64,000 bases of DNA, from NCBI GenBank assembly GCA_030654695.1, contig JAURWY010000017.1:1-64000 (forward strand). The letters run 5' to 3'. Source of the stretch: Polaromonas sp. GTDB taxonomy: Bacteria; Pseudomonadota; Gammaproteobacteria; Burkholderiales; Burkholderiaceae_C. Both the position numbers and the translations under genes were made by a program. Positions 17,991-29,386 of the stretch are shown piece by piece (the stretch's first letter is position 1; each line of letters begins with the position of its first letter). The notes below the pieces were generated by a model, which saw only the letters and a list, made by a program, of their open reading frames with translations, made no database searches and was not told where the DNA came from.

Positions 17991-18743
17991 ATGAAATTGA
18001 CCCCGAAACGCATCGTTGCTGCCCTGGCACTCGTCGCCACTGGCGCAGCTCACGCCGACCCCTTGACCGTGATCAAGGGTGGCGCCACATTCCAAGGATC
18101 CGGCACACTGAGTTTCAGTGCCGAACTGCTGGGCGCCCTAGATACCGGCAAGATCGTCACGACCAACTATGGCGCCGTCACATCGTCCATCACAAAGGAC
18201 TCTGAGGGCTACTACAGTGAAATCTCCGTTTCTGCTCCGATGCAAACGCTGACCCTCGACGACACCAGCCTTGCCGTATTAGGTGTTGGCACCAAAGGCG
18301 GCATGACCCTGACGGCCCCAGTGTTGAGGAGCGTCTCCAGCGGCGGCTCTCTGACTGTGACTGACATCAATGCTGACCTGACATCAAAGACCATTTACGC
18401 CACAATCATCGGAGGCAATGGCGTAGGCACCATCAACAACTTTGCTCTGTGGAACTTCGCCACCATCACTGGCACAACCAGCTACACCGGCCCAGGCACA
18501 TACGTGAATGACATGAGCGGGCTGACCCTAACGGCTGACGGCTTCGCCAAGTTCTCGCAATCACTGGGCTTGCTAAGCTTGGGTAAGAGCGCCATGAGCG
18601 GCATCACCGACTACGGCACGATCCACTCGGTGCTGCACACCACATTGGTTTTAACGCCCGACGTCCCAGAACCGACCACATACGCTTTAATGAGTTTGGG
18701 CTTGCTTGGTATCGCATTCACGGCTCGCCGCAAAGCTGCGTGA
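17991..18743 (+). CDS. PEP-CTERM sorting-signal exported protein
   Basis: The 250-residue protein has a strong Shine-Dalgarno (AGAGGAA) before the ATG. It has a signal peptide (cleavage near AHA-DP, residue 22), a Gly/Ser/Thr-rich body likely to be beta-structured, and at the C terminus the VPEP motif, a hydrophobic span and an ARRK basic end. This is the tripartite PEP-CTERM signal recognised by exosortase, usual for proteins destined for the surface or for exopolysaccharide-linked matrix in Gram-negative bacteria. No exosortase or EPS cluster is visible in the window, so the processing machinery must be elsewhere. The function of the body is not recognised. Confidence 0.8.
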   Translation: MKLTPKRIVAALALVATGAAHADPLTVIKGGATFQGSGTLSFSAELLGALDTGKIVTTNYGAVTSSITKDSEGYYSEISVSAPMQTLTLDDTSLAVLGVGTKGGMTLTAPVLRSVSSGGSLTVTDINADLTSKTIYATIIGGNGVGTINNFALWNFATITGTTSYTGPGTYVNDMSGLTLTADGFAKFSQSLGLLSLGKSAMSGITDYGTIHSVLHTTLVLTPDVPEPTTYALMSLGLLGIAFTARRKAA

Positions 18744-18790
18744 CACCCAGCTAAAGCCCGAGCAAAACGCACTTTTGTTTCGGAAATAAA

Positions 18791-18817
18791 AAAAGGTAAG
18801 CGTGAAGCTTACCTTTT
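18791..18817. terminator. Bidirectional Rho-independent terminator
   Basis: An 11-bp stem (18791-18801 with 18807-18817) and a 5-base loop have an A-run before and a T-run after. It can terminate the PEP-CTERM gene on the plus strand and the tRNA-Gly transcript on the minus strand. Confidence 0.8.
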
Positions 18818-18822
18818 GAATT

Positions 18823-18898
<76 letters not shown>

Positions 18899-19068
18899 AT
18901 ATCGCTTGCTTAACTTCAGCTTGCGCTGGCGTCTTGATCGCATTGGTGTGTCGCGATCAGCGAAGACCGCTACTATACCGCACTTTCATCATCAAGCAAA
19001 ACTTGTTGCAGCTTTTCGTCATGAACAGGCCATCCTTCGTGAGGCTTGCCCGTACACTTACGCCCTAG

Positions 19069-19157
19069 GCCCCGATGGTGAAATCGGTAGACACAGCGGA
19101 CTTAAAATCCGCCGCCACTAAAATGGCATGCCGGTTCAAGTCCGGCTCGGGGCACCA
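19069..19157 (+). tRNA. tRNA-Leu(TAA)
   Basis: The 89-base class II tRNA has an encoded CCA. The acceptor is GCCCCGA/TCGGGGC, the anticodon arm GCGGA-CTTAAAA-TCCGC gives anticodon TAA, there is a long variable arm, and the T arm has GTTCAAGTC. Confidence 0.95.
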
Positions 19158-19361
19158 TGATGGGACAGGCAACTGGCCTGAAGCGCGCGTGACGCCGCTG
19201 ACATGAACCCGTCAACAGCACCAGAAAACGAAGACTTTTCTGGCATTGCTGAGTGATGACGATCTACGAACATACCCAGTCAGAGCCAAATGATCCGGTC
19301 AGCATGCCCGGACAACATGGGCTCAGACCGACTTCAACGTAAATCGAACAGGCATTTCGTC

Positions 19362-19844
19362 ATGACAAAAACTCTGGATCTCGGATGCGGCCTCACGCCC
19401 AAAAACCCATTCAATGCCATAGAAACATACGGCATTGATGTGCGTGACGATGCAGATGCGAACATCGTCAAGGCAGATTTGGTTGTTGACCCCATCCCTT
19501 TCCCAGACAACTCATTTGAGTTTGTCACCGCCTTTGATTTCCTCGAGCACATCCCCCGGCTGATATACGTTCCGCAAAGACGCAATGCGTTTGTGGAGAT
19601 CATGAGCGAGGTCTGGCGCGTTCTCAAACCAGGCGGCCACTTCTTATCCAACACACCGGCCTACCCCCACTCCGCCGCTTTTTGTGATCCGACCCACGTC
19701 AACTTCATCACAGAAGAGACCTTCCCCAACTACTTTGACGACGTCCGAACCTGGGCCACGATTTATGGCTTCAAAGGCAAGTTTCACATCGTCAGCCAAG
19801 AGTGGCGCGGCCCACACCTCATGACCATCATGCGCAAGGCGTGA
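19362..19844 (+). CDS. Small class I SAM-dependent methyltransferase
   Basis: The protein is about 160 residues from the ATG at 19362; an in-frame start at 19290 would add 24 residues and no clear Shine-Dalgarno decides. Motif I is LDLGCGLTPKNPF near the N terminus. It continues with YGIDVRDD, an acidic PFPDNSFEFV segment, then FDFLEHI and the VWRVLKPGGHFL motif, all typical of Methyltransf_11/UbiE-type enzymes. It is short for the family, with little beyond the Rossmann core. It is the first gene of a sugar-locus-like operon, so a sugar or small molecule is the likely acceptor, but the target is unknown. Confidence 0.75.
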   Translation: MTKTLDLGCGLTPKNPFNAIETYGIDVRDDADANIVKADLVVDPIPFPDNSFEFVTAFDFLEHIPRLIYVPQRRNAFVEIMSEVWRVLKPGGHFLSNTPAYPHSAAFCDPTHVNFITEETFPNYFDDVRTWATIYGFKGKFHIVSQEWRGPHLMTIMRKA

Positions 19845-19940
19845 ACAAGCTGTGGTTTCGTGCTTTATTGCCGATAACAGCCACGAGCAGCTCCGATAAC
19901 CTGACGCGTCAGAACCAGATTTTGGGCGAACGAGGCTGCG

Positions 19941-20711
19941 ATGAACGACACACCTAGGAAGCTGCATATCCTCTACCGTCACGTCCACGTGAAGGCCGAT
20001 GTACGCAGCCGTGACCCCAACAAATCGCGTCCAGAGTGGTTCTCTCACGAAATATGTTTCCGCAACCTGATCAAAACCATCTCCGCTGACCCGCTAGGTC
20101 ATCAGGTGACGCTTACAGTGATGTACGACAGCTCGCTTGAGGATCTGCAAACCGACTTCTTGGCACCCTACATCGCCAACGAGCAATCCGGCGTCAAGCT
20201 GCAATTCATCAAGGGCGGGTCGGACATCAACTCCTTCTTGATCACCCTGGCCTATGCCAAAGCAGCCGATCTGCCCGACACAGATCTGATCTACTTCCTT
20301 GAGAACGACTACCTGCACCAAGACGGCTGGGTCAGCAAGGTCTTCGAGCTCTACAACAGCGGTCATCAGTTCGATGTGGTCTCGCTCTATGACCACAAGG
20401 ACAAATATTTCCTGCAGATGTACCAGCATCTCACGGCCCGTTTGTGCCTGAGCGCATCGCATCACTGGCGCACCACGCCATCGACCTGCGCCTCGTTTTT
20501 GCTGGCCAAAGCCGCATTCGACCGTGACTACGACGCCTTCAGCAGCGGCAAGAACGACTTCTTCTTCTTCTCCGAGCTGATCGAAGGCCGTGGGCGTGTG
20601 CTCCTGTCCCCCATCCCTGGCCTGTCCACCCACTCCATGGAGGGCTATCTCAGCCCCAATGTGGACTGGGCCAAGTTCGCGCAACCCACTGCAAAGGGCT
20701 TTTCGATATGA
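19941..20711 (+). CDS. Glycosyltransferase-like protein of unrecognised family
   Basis: The 256-residue soluble protein begins KLHILYRHVHVKAD. A central LIYFLENDYLHQDGW (near residue 115) looks like the acidic metal-binding motif of a GT-A glycosyltransferase, and later segments contain SLYDHKDKY and ASFLLAKAAF. I could not place it in a named family. It overlaps the start of the DegT aminotransferase gene by 4 bases (ATGA), so it belongs to the operon, and transfer of the aminosugar made there is a reasonable guess. Confidence 0.6.
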   Translation: MNDTPRKLHILYRHVHVKADVRSRDPNKSRPEWFSHEICFRNLIKTISADPLGHQVTLTVMYDSSLEDLQTDFLAPYIANEQSGVKLQFIKGGSDINSFLITLAYAKAADLPDTDLIYFLENDYLHQDGWVSKVFELYNSGHQFDVVSLYDHKDKYFLQMYQHLTARLCLSASHHWRTTPSTCASFLLAKAAFDRDYDAFSSGKNDFFFFSELIEGRGRVLLSPIPGLSTHSMEGYLSPNVDWAKFAQPTAKGFSI

Positions 20712-21877
20712 GCGACAAGCAAATTTTCGTCACCCAACCCTTCCTTCCTCCACTGGCCGAGTTCTCGACCTACCTAGAGGAAATATGGGACAGCAAAGTG
20801 CTGACCAATGGCGGGCCCTTCCATCAAAAATTGGAAAAAGCCCTGTGCGACTACCTTGGCGTTGAGCACATTGCGCTCTTCACCAATGGCACGCTCGCCT
20901 TGGTGACCGCATTGCAAGCGCTGCGCATCACCGGCGAGGTGATCACCACGCCCTACTCGTTTGTGGCCACCGCCCACTCTCTACTGTGGAATGGCATCAA
21001 GCCTGTGTTTGTGGACATCGACCCCAACACGCTCAACTTGGATCCGAAAAAAATCGAGGCCGCCATAACGCCGCAAACAACCGCCATCATGCCGGTTCAT
21101 TGCTACGGCCACCCTTGTGATGTTGACGCCATCCAGAAGATCGCGGACAACTACAACCTGCGTGTGATCTACGACGCTGCACACGCCTTTGGCGTTCAAA
21201 ACAAACAAGGCAGTGTCTTACGTGCCGGTGACCTGTCTGTCCTCAGTTTTCATGCCACCAAGGTGTTCAACACCTTTGAGGGCGGGGCCATCGTCTGCCC
21301 GGATGCCAAAACAAAGCAGCGCATTGATCATCTCAAAAATTTTGGCTTCGTTGACGAGGTCACCGTGGTAGCCCCCGGCATCAACGGCAAGATGAGCGAG
21401 TTCAATGCCGCTTTGGGTGTGCTCCAATTGAAGTACATCGACGCTGCCATTGCCAGACGCCAAGAGATCGACACCATCTACCGAACACAACTCAGCGGCA
21501 TCAAAGGCCTGCGCTGCCTCGATGATTCGGGCGAAACGTGCCAGAACTACTCGTACTTCCCTATCCTGATTGACCAAGACTTCCCCATCACGCGCGACGA
21601 CCTCTACGACATGATGAAGGAGAACAAAGTTTACGCGCGGAGGTACTTCTACCCGCTGATCTCAGAGTTCCCTATGTACCGAGGTTTACCAACGGCCCAG
21701 AGCAACAACCTGCCCGTCGCCACCGAAGCCTCACGCAAAGTATTGTGCCTACCCATCTACCCAGACCTCACTGCAAGCGATCAAGCCCGTGTGATCAAAC
21801 TCATCAAGTCCGTGGTGAGAAATACAGCGCAGGCCCATACCAGCGTGGCCAAAAAAGAAACAGCCAAAGCAGTCTGA
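20708..21877 (+). CDS. DegT/DnrJ/EryC1/StrS-family sugar aminotransferase
   Basis: This 389-residue PLP enzyme of the type that converts a keto-sugar nucleotide to an amino-sugar nucleotide shows FTNGTLALVTALQAL (phosphate-binding region, near residue 58), PYSFVATAH, VYDAAHAFG-like IYDAAHAFG, and the catalytic Lys185 in SFHATKVFNTFEGGAI. Its presence implies that the operon makes or modifies a 3- or 4-amino sugar or a related compound. The amine would be a natural acceptor for the acyltransferase encoded two genes later. Confidence 0.9.
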   Translation: MSDKQIFVTQPFLPPLAEFSTYLEEIWDSKVLTNGGPFHQKLEKALCDYLGVEHIALFTNGTLALVTALQALRITGEVITTPYSFVATAHSLLWNGIKPVFVDIDPNTLNLDPKKIEAAITPQTTAIMPVHCYGHPCDVDAIQKIADNYNLRVIYDAAHAFGVQNKQGSVLRAGDLSVLSFHATKVFNTFEGGAIVCPDAKTKQRIDHLKNFGFVDEVTVVAPGINGKMSEFNAALGVLQLKYIDAAIARRQEIDTIYRTQLSGIKGLRCLDDSGETCQNYSYFPILIDQDFPITRDDLYDMMKENKVYARRYFYPLISEFPMYRGLPTAQSNNLPVATEASRKVLCLPIYPDLTASDQARVIKLIKSVVRNTAQAHTSVAKKETAKAV

Positions 21878-21907
21878 CATCAGTCAACTGATCAAAAAAG
21901 GACCTGC

Positions 21908-23854
21908 ATGAAAACGCCCGAAGTCGGAGATGACAAGCTGCGCACGGCCTACCTCATTCGCGCGTTCGAGGAGAAACTGCTCGCCCTCTACAGCCAAGGC
22001 AAAATCCGCGGCACCGTACACACCTGCATTGGTCAGGAGATGATCGGCTTGGCCGCCACATCACAGCACAAGCAAGGCGATTGGTATTGCTCCAACCACC
22101 GAGGCCATGGCCACTACTTGGCTTTGACCGGCGACTACGTAGGTCTATTTCGCGAAATCATGGGCCTCAAAGGTGGCGTATCTGGCGGGCACGGCGGCAG
22201 CCAGCACCTCTACACAGACGGTTTTATTTCCAACGGCATTCAAGGCGGGATGATGCCCATTGCCTTGGGCCAAGCACTTGCGCACAAACTTCGCGGCACA
22301 GATAACCTGGCGTGCATCTACATGGGCGACGGCACATTGGGCGAAGGCAACGTCTACGAAGGCCTGAACATCGCGTCCAAATGGAGCCTGCCACTGCTTG
22401 TTGTCCTTGAGAACAACGGCATCGCCCAATCGACGCCCTCAAGCCAAACCATCGCCGGCGAGATCGCAGACAGACCCAAAGCCTTCGGCGTGCCATACCT
22501 GGGCTGCGACACATGGGACATCGACGGCCTCATGCAAACGTTTGAGCAAGCCATCCACACCATCCGGACAACACAACGGCCCGTCTTTGTGGAGGTCAAA
22601 ACAGGTCGCTTGCGTTCTCACTCAAAAGGTGATGACACCCGAACAACTGAAGAAATTGATGCACTTTGGGCCAGAGACCCGCTAACCCAACTGCAAGCTC
22701 AAATCAAAGCACAAGATCCGGAATACTTTGATCGGATCGATCTTGAAATCAATCACCACGTTGAACAAGCCTTGCGTCAGACAGGTGTGGCTGTTGAAGA
22801 TCAAGTCCTTGCGTCATCAGGTGCACTCAACTGGACACCGCTACCTCGCTATGCCGCCTACGACCGCATAGCTACCTTGCTCAACCAAAGCTTCAAAACC
22901 CTCATGGCAGAGCAGCCCGACATCGTCTTCATTGGCGAAGACGTGCTGTCACCTTATGGCGGCGCATTCAAAATTGCCAAAGACTTGTCAGATCGCCACC
23001 CTGAGCGCGTGCTGTCCACCCCCATCAGCGAAGCCAGCATTGTCGGCATCGGCACAGGTCTCGCGTTGTCTGGCTACAAGCCACAGGTCGAGATCATGTT
23101 TGGCGACTTCCTGACGCTGGGCTTTGACCAGCTACTCAACCACGCCACCAAATTTCGCACCATGTATGGCCGCGACTTGCCCGTGCCACTGGTTGTTCGC
23201 ACGCCAATGGGTGGGTACCGTGGCTACGGGCCAACCCACAGCCAGTCCATCGAAAAATACTTCATGGGCATCCCCTTCTTGGACGTCCTTGCGCTCAACC
23301 ACCGCATCTGCCCTCAAAGCCTTTACAAGGCCATCTATACAGATTTGAAACAACCGACATTGGTCATTGAGAACAAAGTGCTCTACACAGAGCAACTGAA
23401 AGAGGCGCCCATACTGGGCTATGACTTGCAGCTCAGTGACGAGAAGTACCCATGCCTTCGCATCAAGCCGCAGGACGAACAGGCGCAACTGTCCATCGTC
23501 TGCTATGGCTACATGCTGACCTTGGTTGAGTCCGCTCTAGAGCAAGTTTTTGACGAGCACGAAATCGTCTGCGAAGTCATCTGCCCGACCCAAATTGCAC
23601 CACTGCGCATGGACGCTGTGATCGAGTCAGTGACCAAGACCAAGCGTTTACTCACCATTGAAGAAGGCGTGCTCACGCACGGTTTTGGCTCCGAGTTGAT
23701 CTCACGTTGTATAGAGGCTGGCGCGAGCATTCAGCGCTGCAAAAAAATAGGCATCACCGGTATCATCCCCTCTTCAGCTGAAGCGGAGCTTCAAGTTCTT
23801 CCCAGCGTCGCCAGCATCGTGAACGCCATACTTGAGGTAGCAAGCAGTGACTGA
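21908..23854 (+). CDS. Fused E1 alpha-beta 2-oxoacid dehydrogenase (TPP-dependent)
   Basis: One 648-residue chain carries both E1 halves. Residues about 10-260 are the alpha part with the thiamine-diphosphate motif GDGTLGEG...NN at 140-170 and the GGSQH and SHSKGDDTR segments. After a linker, residues about 315-645 are the beta part with FIGEDV, ISEASIVGIGTGLAL near 373, and GPTHSQSIE with His444. Subunit fusion of this kind occurs in some acetoin/pyruvate-type E1 enzymes. The reaction would be decarboxylation of a 2-oxoacid with acyl transfer to a lipoyl group. No ordinary E2 or E3 gene follows; the next gene overlaps by 8 bases and supplies a lipoyl domain fused to a sugar acyltransferase. 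Confidence 0.88.
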   Translation: MKTPEVGDDKLRTAYLIRAFEEKLLALYSQGKIRGTVHTCIGQEMIGLAATSQHKQGDWYCSNHRGHGHYLALTGDYVGLFREIMGLKGGVSGGHGGSQHLYTDGFISNGIQGGMMPIALGQALAHKLRGTDNLACIYMGDGTLGEGNVYEGLNIASKWSLPLLVVLENNGIAQSTPSSQTIAGEIADRPKAFGVPYLGCDTWDIDGLMQTFEQAIHTIRTTQRPVFVEVKTGRLRSHSKGDDTRTTEEIDALWARDPLTQLQAQIKAQDPEYFDRIDLEINHHVEQALRQTGVAVEDQVLASSGALNWTPLPRYAAYDRIATLLNQSFKTLMAEQPDIVFIGEDVLSPYGGAFKIAKDLSDRHPERVLSTPISEASIVGIGTGLALSGYKPQVEIMFGDFLTLGFDQLLNHATKFRTMYGRDLPVPLVVRTPMGGYRGYGPTHSQSIEKYFMGIPFLDVLALNHRICPQSLYKAIYTDLKQPTLVIENKVLYTEQLKEAPILGYDLQLSDEKYPCLRIKPQDEQAQLSIVCYGYMLTLVESALEQVFDEHEIVCEVICPTQIAPLRMDAVIESVTKTKRLLTIEEGVLTHGFGSELISRCIEAGASIQRCKKIGITGIIPSSAEAELQVLPSVASIVNAILEVASSD

Positions 23855-24953
23855 TCAATCGCCACAAAAAATCCTGATCCCCCGTGAAGGTGCCAGCGAC
23901 GATTATGTGACCCTGATTGAGATCAACGCCCCCGAAGGCAGCGCCGTTCAGGCGGATCAAATTCTGTGTGTGTGCGAGACATCCAAGACCGCATTTGAGG
24001 TCATCTCTCCCGCTGCGGGCTACATCCATTGGGCCCACAACGTAGGCGACCGCATCGCCGTTGGTGCAGCATGTGGCTTTGTGTCCCAACAGGCCATGAG
24101 CCCAGCTCAAGTTCAACACTGGCTTGAACTGGACAAACCTAAAGAAGCCTCGCAGCAACCTGCAGCGAACACCCCAACAGGTGCTGGCCGAGTATCAAAA
24201 GCAGCGCTAGACTTGGCCCAACGGCTTGGTGTTGACCTGAGCGAGCTAGCTCATCTGCCACTGGTTAAAACAAAAGACGTCCAAGACCACAGCGATCTTC
24301 AAAAATCGGCTGAGACACCAAGCAAGGCTATTACACATGGACAGCGCCTCGTCATTTACGGCGGAGGTGGTCATGCCAAGATGTGCATCGACATACTCAA
24401 ACGTCAAATTGGGTTTCAGATTGAAGGCATCGTTGACTCTACGCTGACACCTGGTGCCACCGTGCTCGGCGTACCTGTATTAGGCGGAGAGGACATGCTC
24501 CCTCAGCTGCGCGACGCTGGCGTTCGCTATGCCGTGCTGGGTGTTGGCGCAGCCACCAACCACACGATTCGATCCAAGCTGTTCAACAAGCTCAAGTCCC
24601 ATGGATTTGAGATGCCCAACATCATCCATCCCACCGCCGTGATTGAGCCCTCTGCGCAACTAGGCGAAGGCAACCAAGTGATGGCGCAAGCCTATATTGG
24701 CAGCGATGCGCGGATAGCAGACAACTGCATCATCAACGTACAAAGTATCGTCTCGCACGACGCCCAACTTGCCGACAACGTGCACCTTGCACCCGCCAGT
24801 GTCTTAGCTGGGGGCGTACAAATTGGGACAGACACCTTGATCGGGATGAATACATCGATCTACATGAAAATCAAAGTGGGCGCACGCGTGACAGTGGCCA
24901 ACCAAACATCCGTGGTGGCCAACGTCAAAGACGACAGCTTCGTTCGCCCTTGA
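23847..24953 (+). CDS. Lipoyl domain-E3-binding-like domain-NeuD/PglD-type acyltransferase fusion
   Basis: The 368-residue protein has three parts. Residues about 8-80 form a biotinyl/lipoyl domain with the attachment Lys47 in CETSKTAFEV. Residues about 115-146 (RVSKAALDLAQRLGVDLSEL...VKTKDV) resemble the peripheral-subunit (E3)-binding domain of E2 proteins. Residues about 165-368 are a NeuD/PglD-type sugar N-acyltransferase, with LVIYGGGGHAK at the start, hexapeptide-repeat beta-helix turns, and the probable catalytic His304 in SIVSHDAQL. The usual E2 catalytic domain (HxxxDG) is absent. Together with the E1 gene it suggests that a lipoyl-bound acyl group is passed to an amino sugar; the mechanism is inferred. 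Confidence 0.85.
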   Translation: MTDQSPQKILIPREGASDDYVTLIEINAPEGSAVQADQILCVCETSKTAFEVISPAAGYIHWAHNVGDRIAVGAACGFVSQQAMSPAQVQHWLELDKPKEASQQPAANTPTGAGRVSKAALDLAQRLGVDLSELAHLPLVKTKDVQDHSDLQKSAETPSKAITHGQRLVIYGGGGHAKMCIDILKRQIGFQIEGIVDSTLTPGATVLGVPVLGGEDMLPQLRDAGVRYAVLGVGAATNHTIRSKLFNKLKSHGFEMPNIIHPTAVIEPSAQLGEGNQVMAQAYIGSDARIADNCIINVQSIVSHDAQLADNVHLAPASVLAGGVQIGTDTLIGMNTSIYMKIKVGARVTVANQTSVVANVKDDSFVRP

Positions 24954-25079
24954 TGCCATCAACCGCCTTCAAGTGCCATTTAGGCACGAGAACGCCAAAG
25001 ACTGCACCAATTCTCGACGCATGCACCTAGTCGCCAAGGACTGATACGCCTAAACTGAGCGTGAAGCTGTGAGGGTGTC

Positions 25080-26414
25080 ATGCGTGTACTCGTCCTTGGT
25101 AGCGGTGTCATTGGTGTGACCAGTGCGTATTGCCTGGCCCGAGCTGGCGCCAGCGTCACCGTCATAGACCGCCAACCTGGCCCTGGCATGGAAACCAGTT
25201 TTGCCAACGCGGGCCAAATCTCCCCCGGCTACGCCTCACCTTGGGCTGCTCCTGGTCTGCCCATCAAAGCATTGAGTTGGATGCTGCAGCGCCATGCGCC
25301 TCTGTCATGGCGACTAGATGGCAGCTTGTGGCAATGGCAGTGGATGGCCAGAATGCTCCGCGAGTGCACCACCGAGCGCTACGCGACCAACAAAGAACGC
25401 ATGCTCCGCGTGGCCGAATACAGTCTTAACTGCCTGCGTCAATGGCGTGCGGAGATGGGCACCGAACTGAGCTACGAAGGCCGCTCACTCGGTACTTTGC
25501 AAGTATTCAGAACCGCAGCGCAGCTACGCCATGCTCAAGCAGACATGGCTGTGCTGACGCATTGCGCTGTGCCATTCCAACTCATGACGCCCGACATGTG
25601 TATCCAACAGGAGCCGGCCTTGGGCTCCAGCAAGGGCCTGCTAACAGGCGGCTTGCATCTCCCGCACGACGAAACCGGAGACTGCCATCTCTTCACGCAG
25701 CAGATGGCCACCAAGGCTCGCGATCTGGGTGTGCAATTCATCAACGACGTCCAAGTAGAGCAACTGCAGCACGACGGCGCACGCATCACCGGCGTGCGCT
25801 TGATCACTCCCCACGGGGCCGAAGTGCGCGTGGCCGATGCCTATGTGGTGGCACTGGCCAGTTACGCGAGAACACTGCTGCTAGAACTGGGCGTGAATCT
25901 CCCCGTCTACCCCGTCAAGGGCTACTCACTGACCTTGCCCATCACCAATGAATGCCAAGCGCCACGGTCCACCGTACTAGACGAAAGCTACAAGGTCGCC
26001 ATGACACGGTTTGATGGCCGTATCCGTGTAGGAGGCATGGCCGAACTGGCTGGATTCGACTTGGCTCTGCGCCAGCGACGGCGCCAAACACTGGAGAAGG
26101 TCGTGCAAGACCTCTTTCCTGGCTCCGGCGCGCTAGATCAAGGCACATTCTGGACAGGACTGCGCCCGATGACGCCAGACGGTACACCCATCATCGGCCC
26201 CACCAGCATAGACAAGCTGTGGCTCAACACGGGGCACGGGACATTAGGCTGGACCATGGCTTGCGGCAGCGGTCAAATCCTCGCGGACCTGATCCAAGGT
26301 CGCCAAACAGCCATTCGCACGGATGACCTGTCATTAAAACGCTACGGCGCATCAGGCGTCAGCCACAGCCCAAAGAGAAAAGCCCCGCCAGGTTCACTGG
26401 AAGGGCTTGTCTGA
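25080..26414 (+). CDS. dadA: D-amino acid dehydrogenase small subunit
   Basis: This 444-residue FAD enzyme oxidises D-amino acids (classically D-alanine) to 2-oxoacids and feeds electrons to the membrane. It has the N-terminal dinucleotide motif [12 protein letters not shown], then [20 protein letters not shown], a DadA hallmark, an internal [11 protein letters not shown], and a C-terminal [16 protein letters not shown] with [18 protein letters not shown] Shine-Dalgarno (GAGGGTG) precedes the ATG. It is separated from the acyltransferase gene by about 125 bases, so it is probably its own unit rather than part of the sugar operon, though it also makes a 2-oxoacid. Confidence 0.9.
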   Translation: MRVLVLGSGVIGVTSAYCLARAGASVTVIDRQPGPGMETSFANAGQISPGYASPWAAPGLPIKALSWMLQRHAPLSWRLDGSLWQWQWMARMLRECTTERYATNKERMLRVAEYSLNCLRQWRAEMGTELSYEGRSLGTLQVFRTAAQLRHAQADMAVLTHCAVPFQLMTPDMCIQQEPALGSSKGLLTGGLHLPHDETGDCHLFTQQMATKARDLGVQFINDVQVEQLQHDGARITGVRLITPHGAEVRVADAYVVALASYARTLLLELGVNLPVYPVKGYSLTLPITNECQAPRSTVLDESYKVAMTRFDGRIRVGGMAELAGFDLALRQRRRQTLEKVVQDLFPGSGALDQGTFWTGLRPMTPDGTPIIGPTSIDKLWLNTGHGTLGWTMACGSGQILADLIQGRQTAIRTDDLSLKRYGASGVSHSPKRKAPPGSLEGLV

Positions 26415-26419
26415 GCATC

Positions 26420-26493
26420 TGGAGGCGCGGGCCGGAGTCGAACCGACCTACACGGATTTGCAATCCGGTGCATAACCGCTTTGCTACCGCGCC
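26420..26493 (-). tRNA. tRNA-Cys(GCA)
   Basis: The 74-base sequence includes CCA. The acceptor is GGCGCGG/CCGCGCC, the D arm contains AGCAAAGCGGTTATGC, the anticodon loop TTGCAAA gives GCA, and the T arm has GGTTCGACTCC. It lies 6 bases past the dadA stop on the opposite strand. Confidence 0.95.
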
Positions 26494-26543
26494 ATGATTT
26501 GCAGTATCCAACAAATCCGCATAACGTGCAGACTTGCTAGCGA

Positions 26544-26581
26544 AAAGGGAAGCCACGTACTGGTATACAGAGCTTCCCTTT
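26544..26581 (-). terminator. Terminator after tRNA-Gly copy 2
   Basis: A 10-bp stem (26544-26553 with 26572-26581) encloses an 18-base loop. On the minus strand the stem ends in a short T-run. It lies directly downstream of the tRNA-Gly gene. Confidence 0.6.
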
Positions 26582-26586
26582 GAATT

Positions 26587-26662
<76 letters not shown>

Positions 26663-26834
26663 ATAGGGCCTGCTACAAGTAGCAGTCTTCGCTTTACAGA
26701 TGCTCTAGAGTTGCCTCTTGCTTTGCTGCGTAGATCACCGTTTGGCCACTTGCATCTTGCGATGCCTGTGCAGTGATCAGCGAAGAGTCGAACTATACAC
26801 CATTTTCAGGCGATCGATCGACACCGTGATTATT

Positions 26835-29264
<2,430 letters not shown>

Positions 29265-29386
29265 GTTTGGGCTCACTTTCTCTGATACCCACTTGGGGCC
29301 TCATCGATGAAACACAAGGGCGCAGCGACAACCGGTCATGCTTGGTTCTCAACGGCGCCCATCAGAGCAGACCTGTTAAAGCCTGC

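Noticed and set aside
24973-24987. Small hairpin after the acyltransferase fusion gene as terminator
   Set aside because: The stem is only 5 bp and has no T-run, so termination is not supported.
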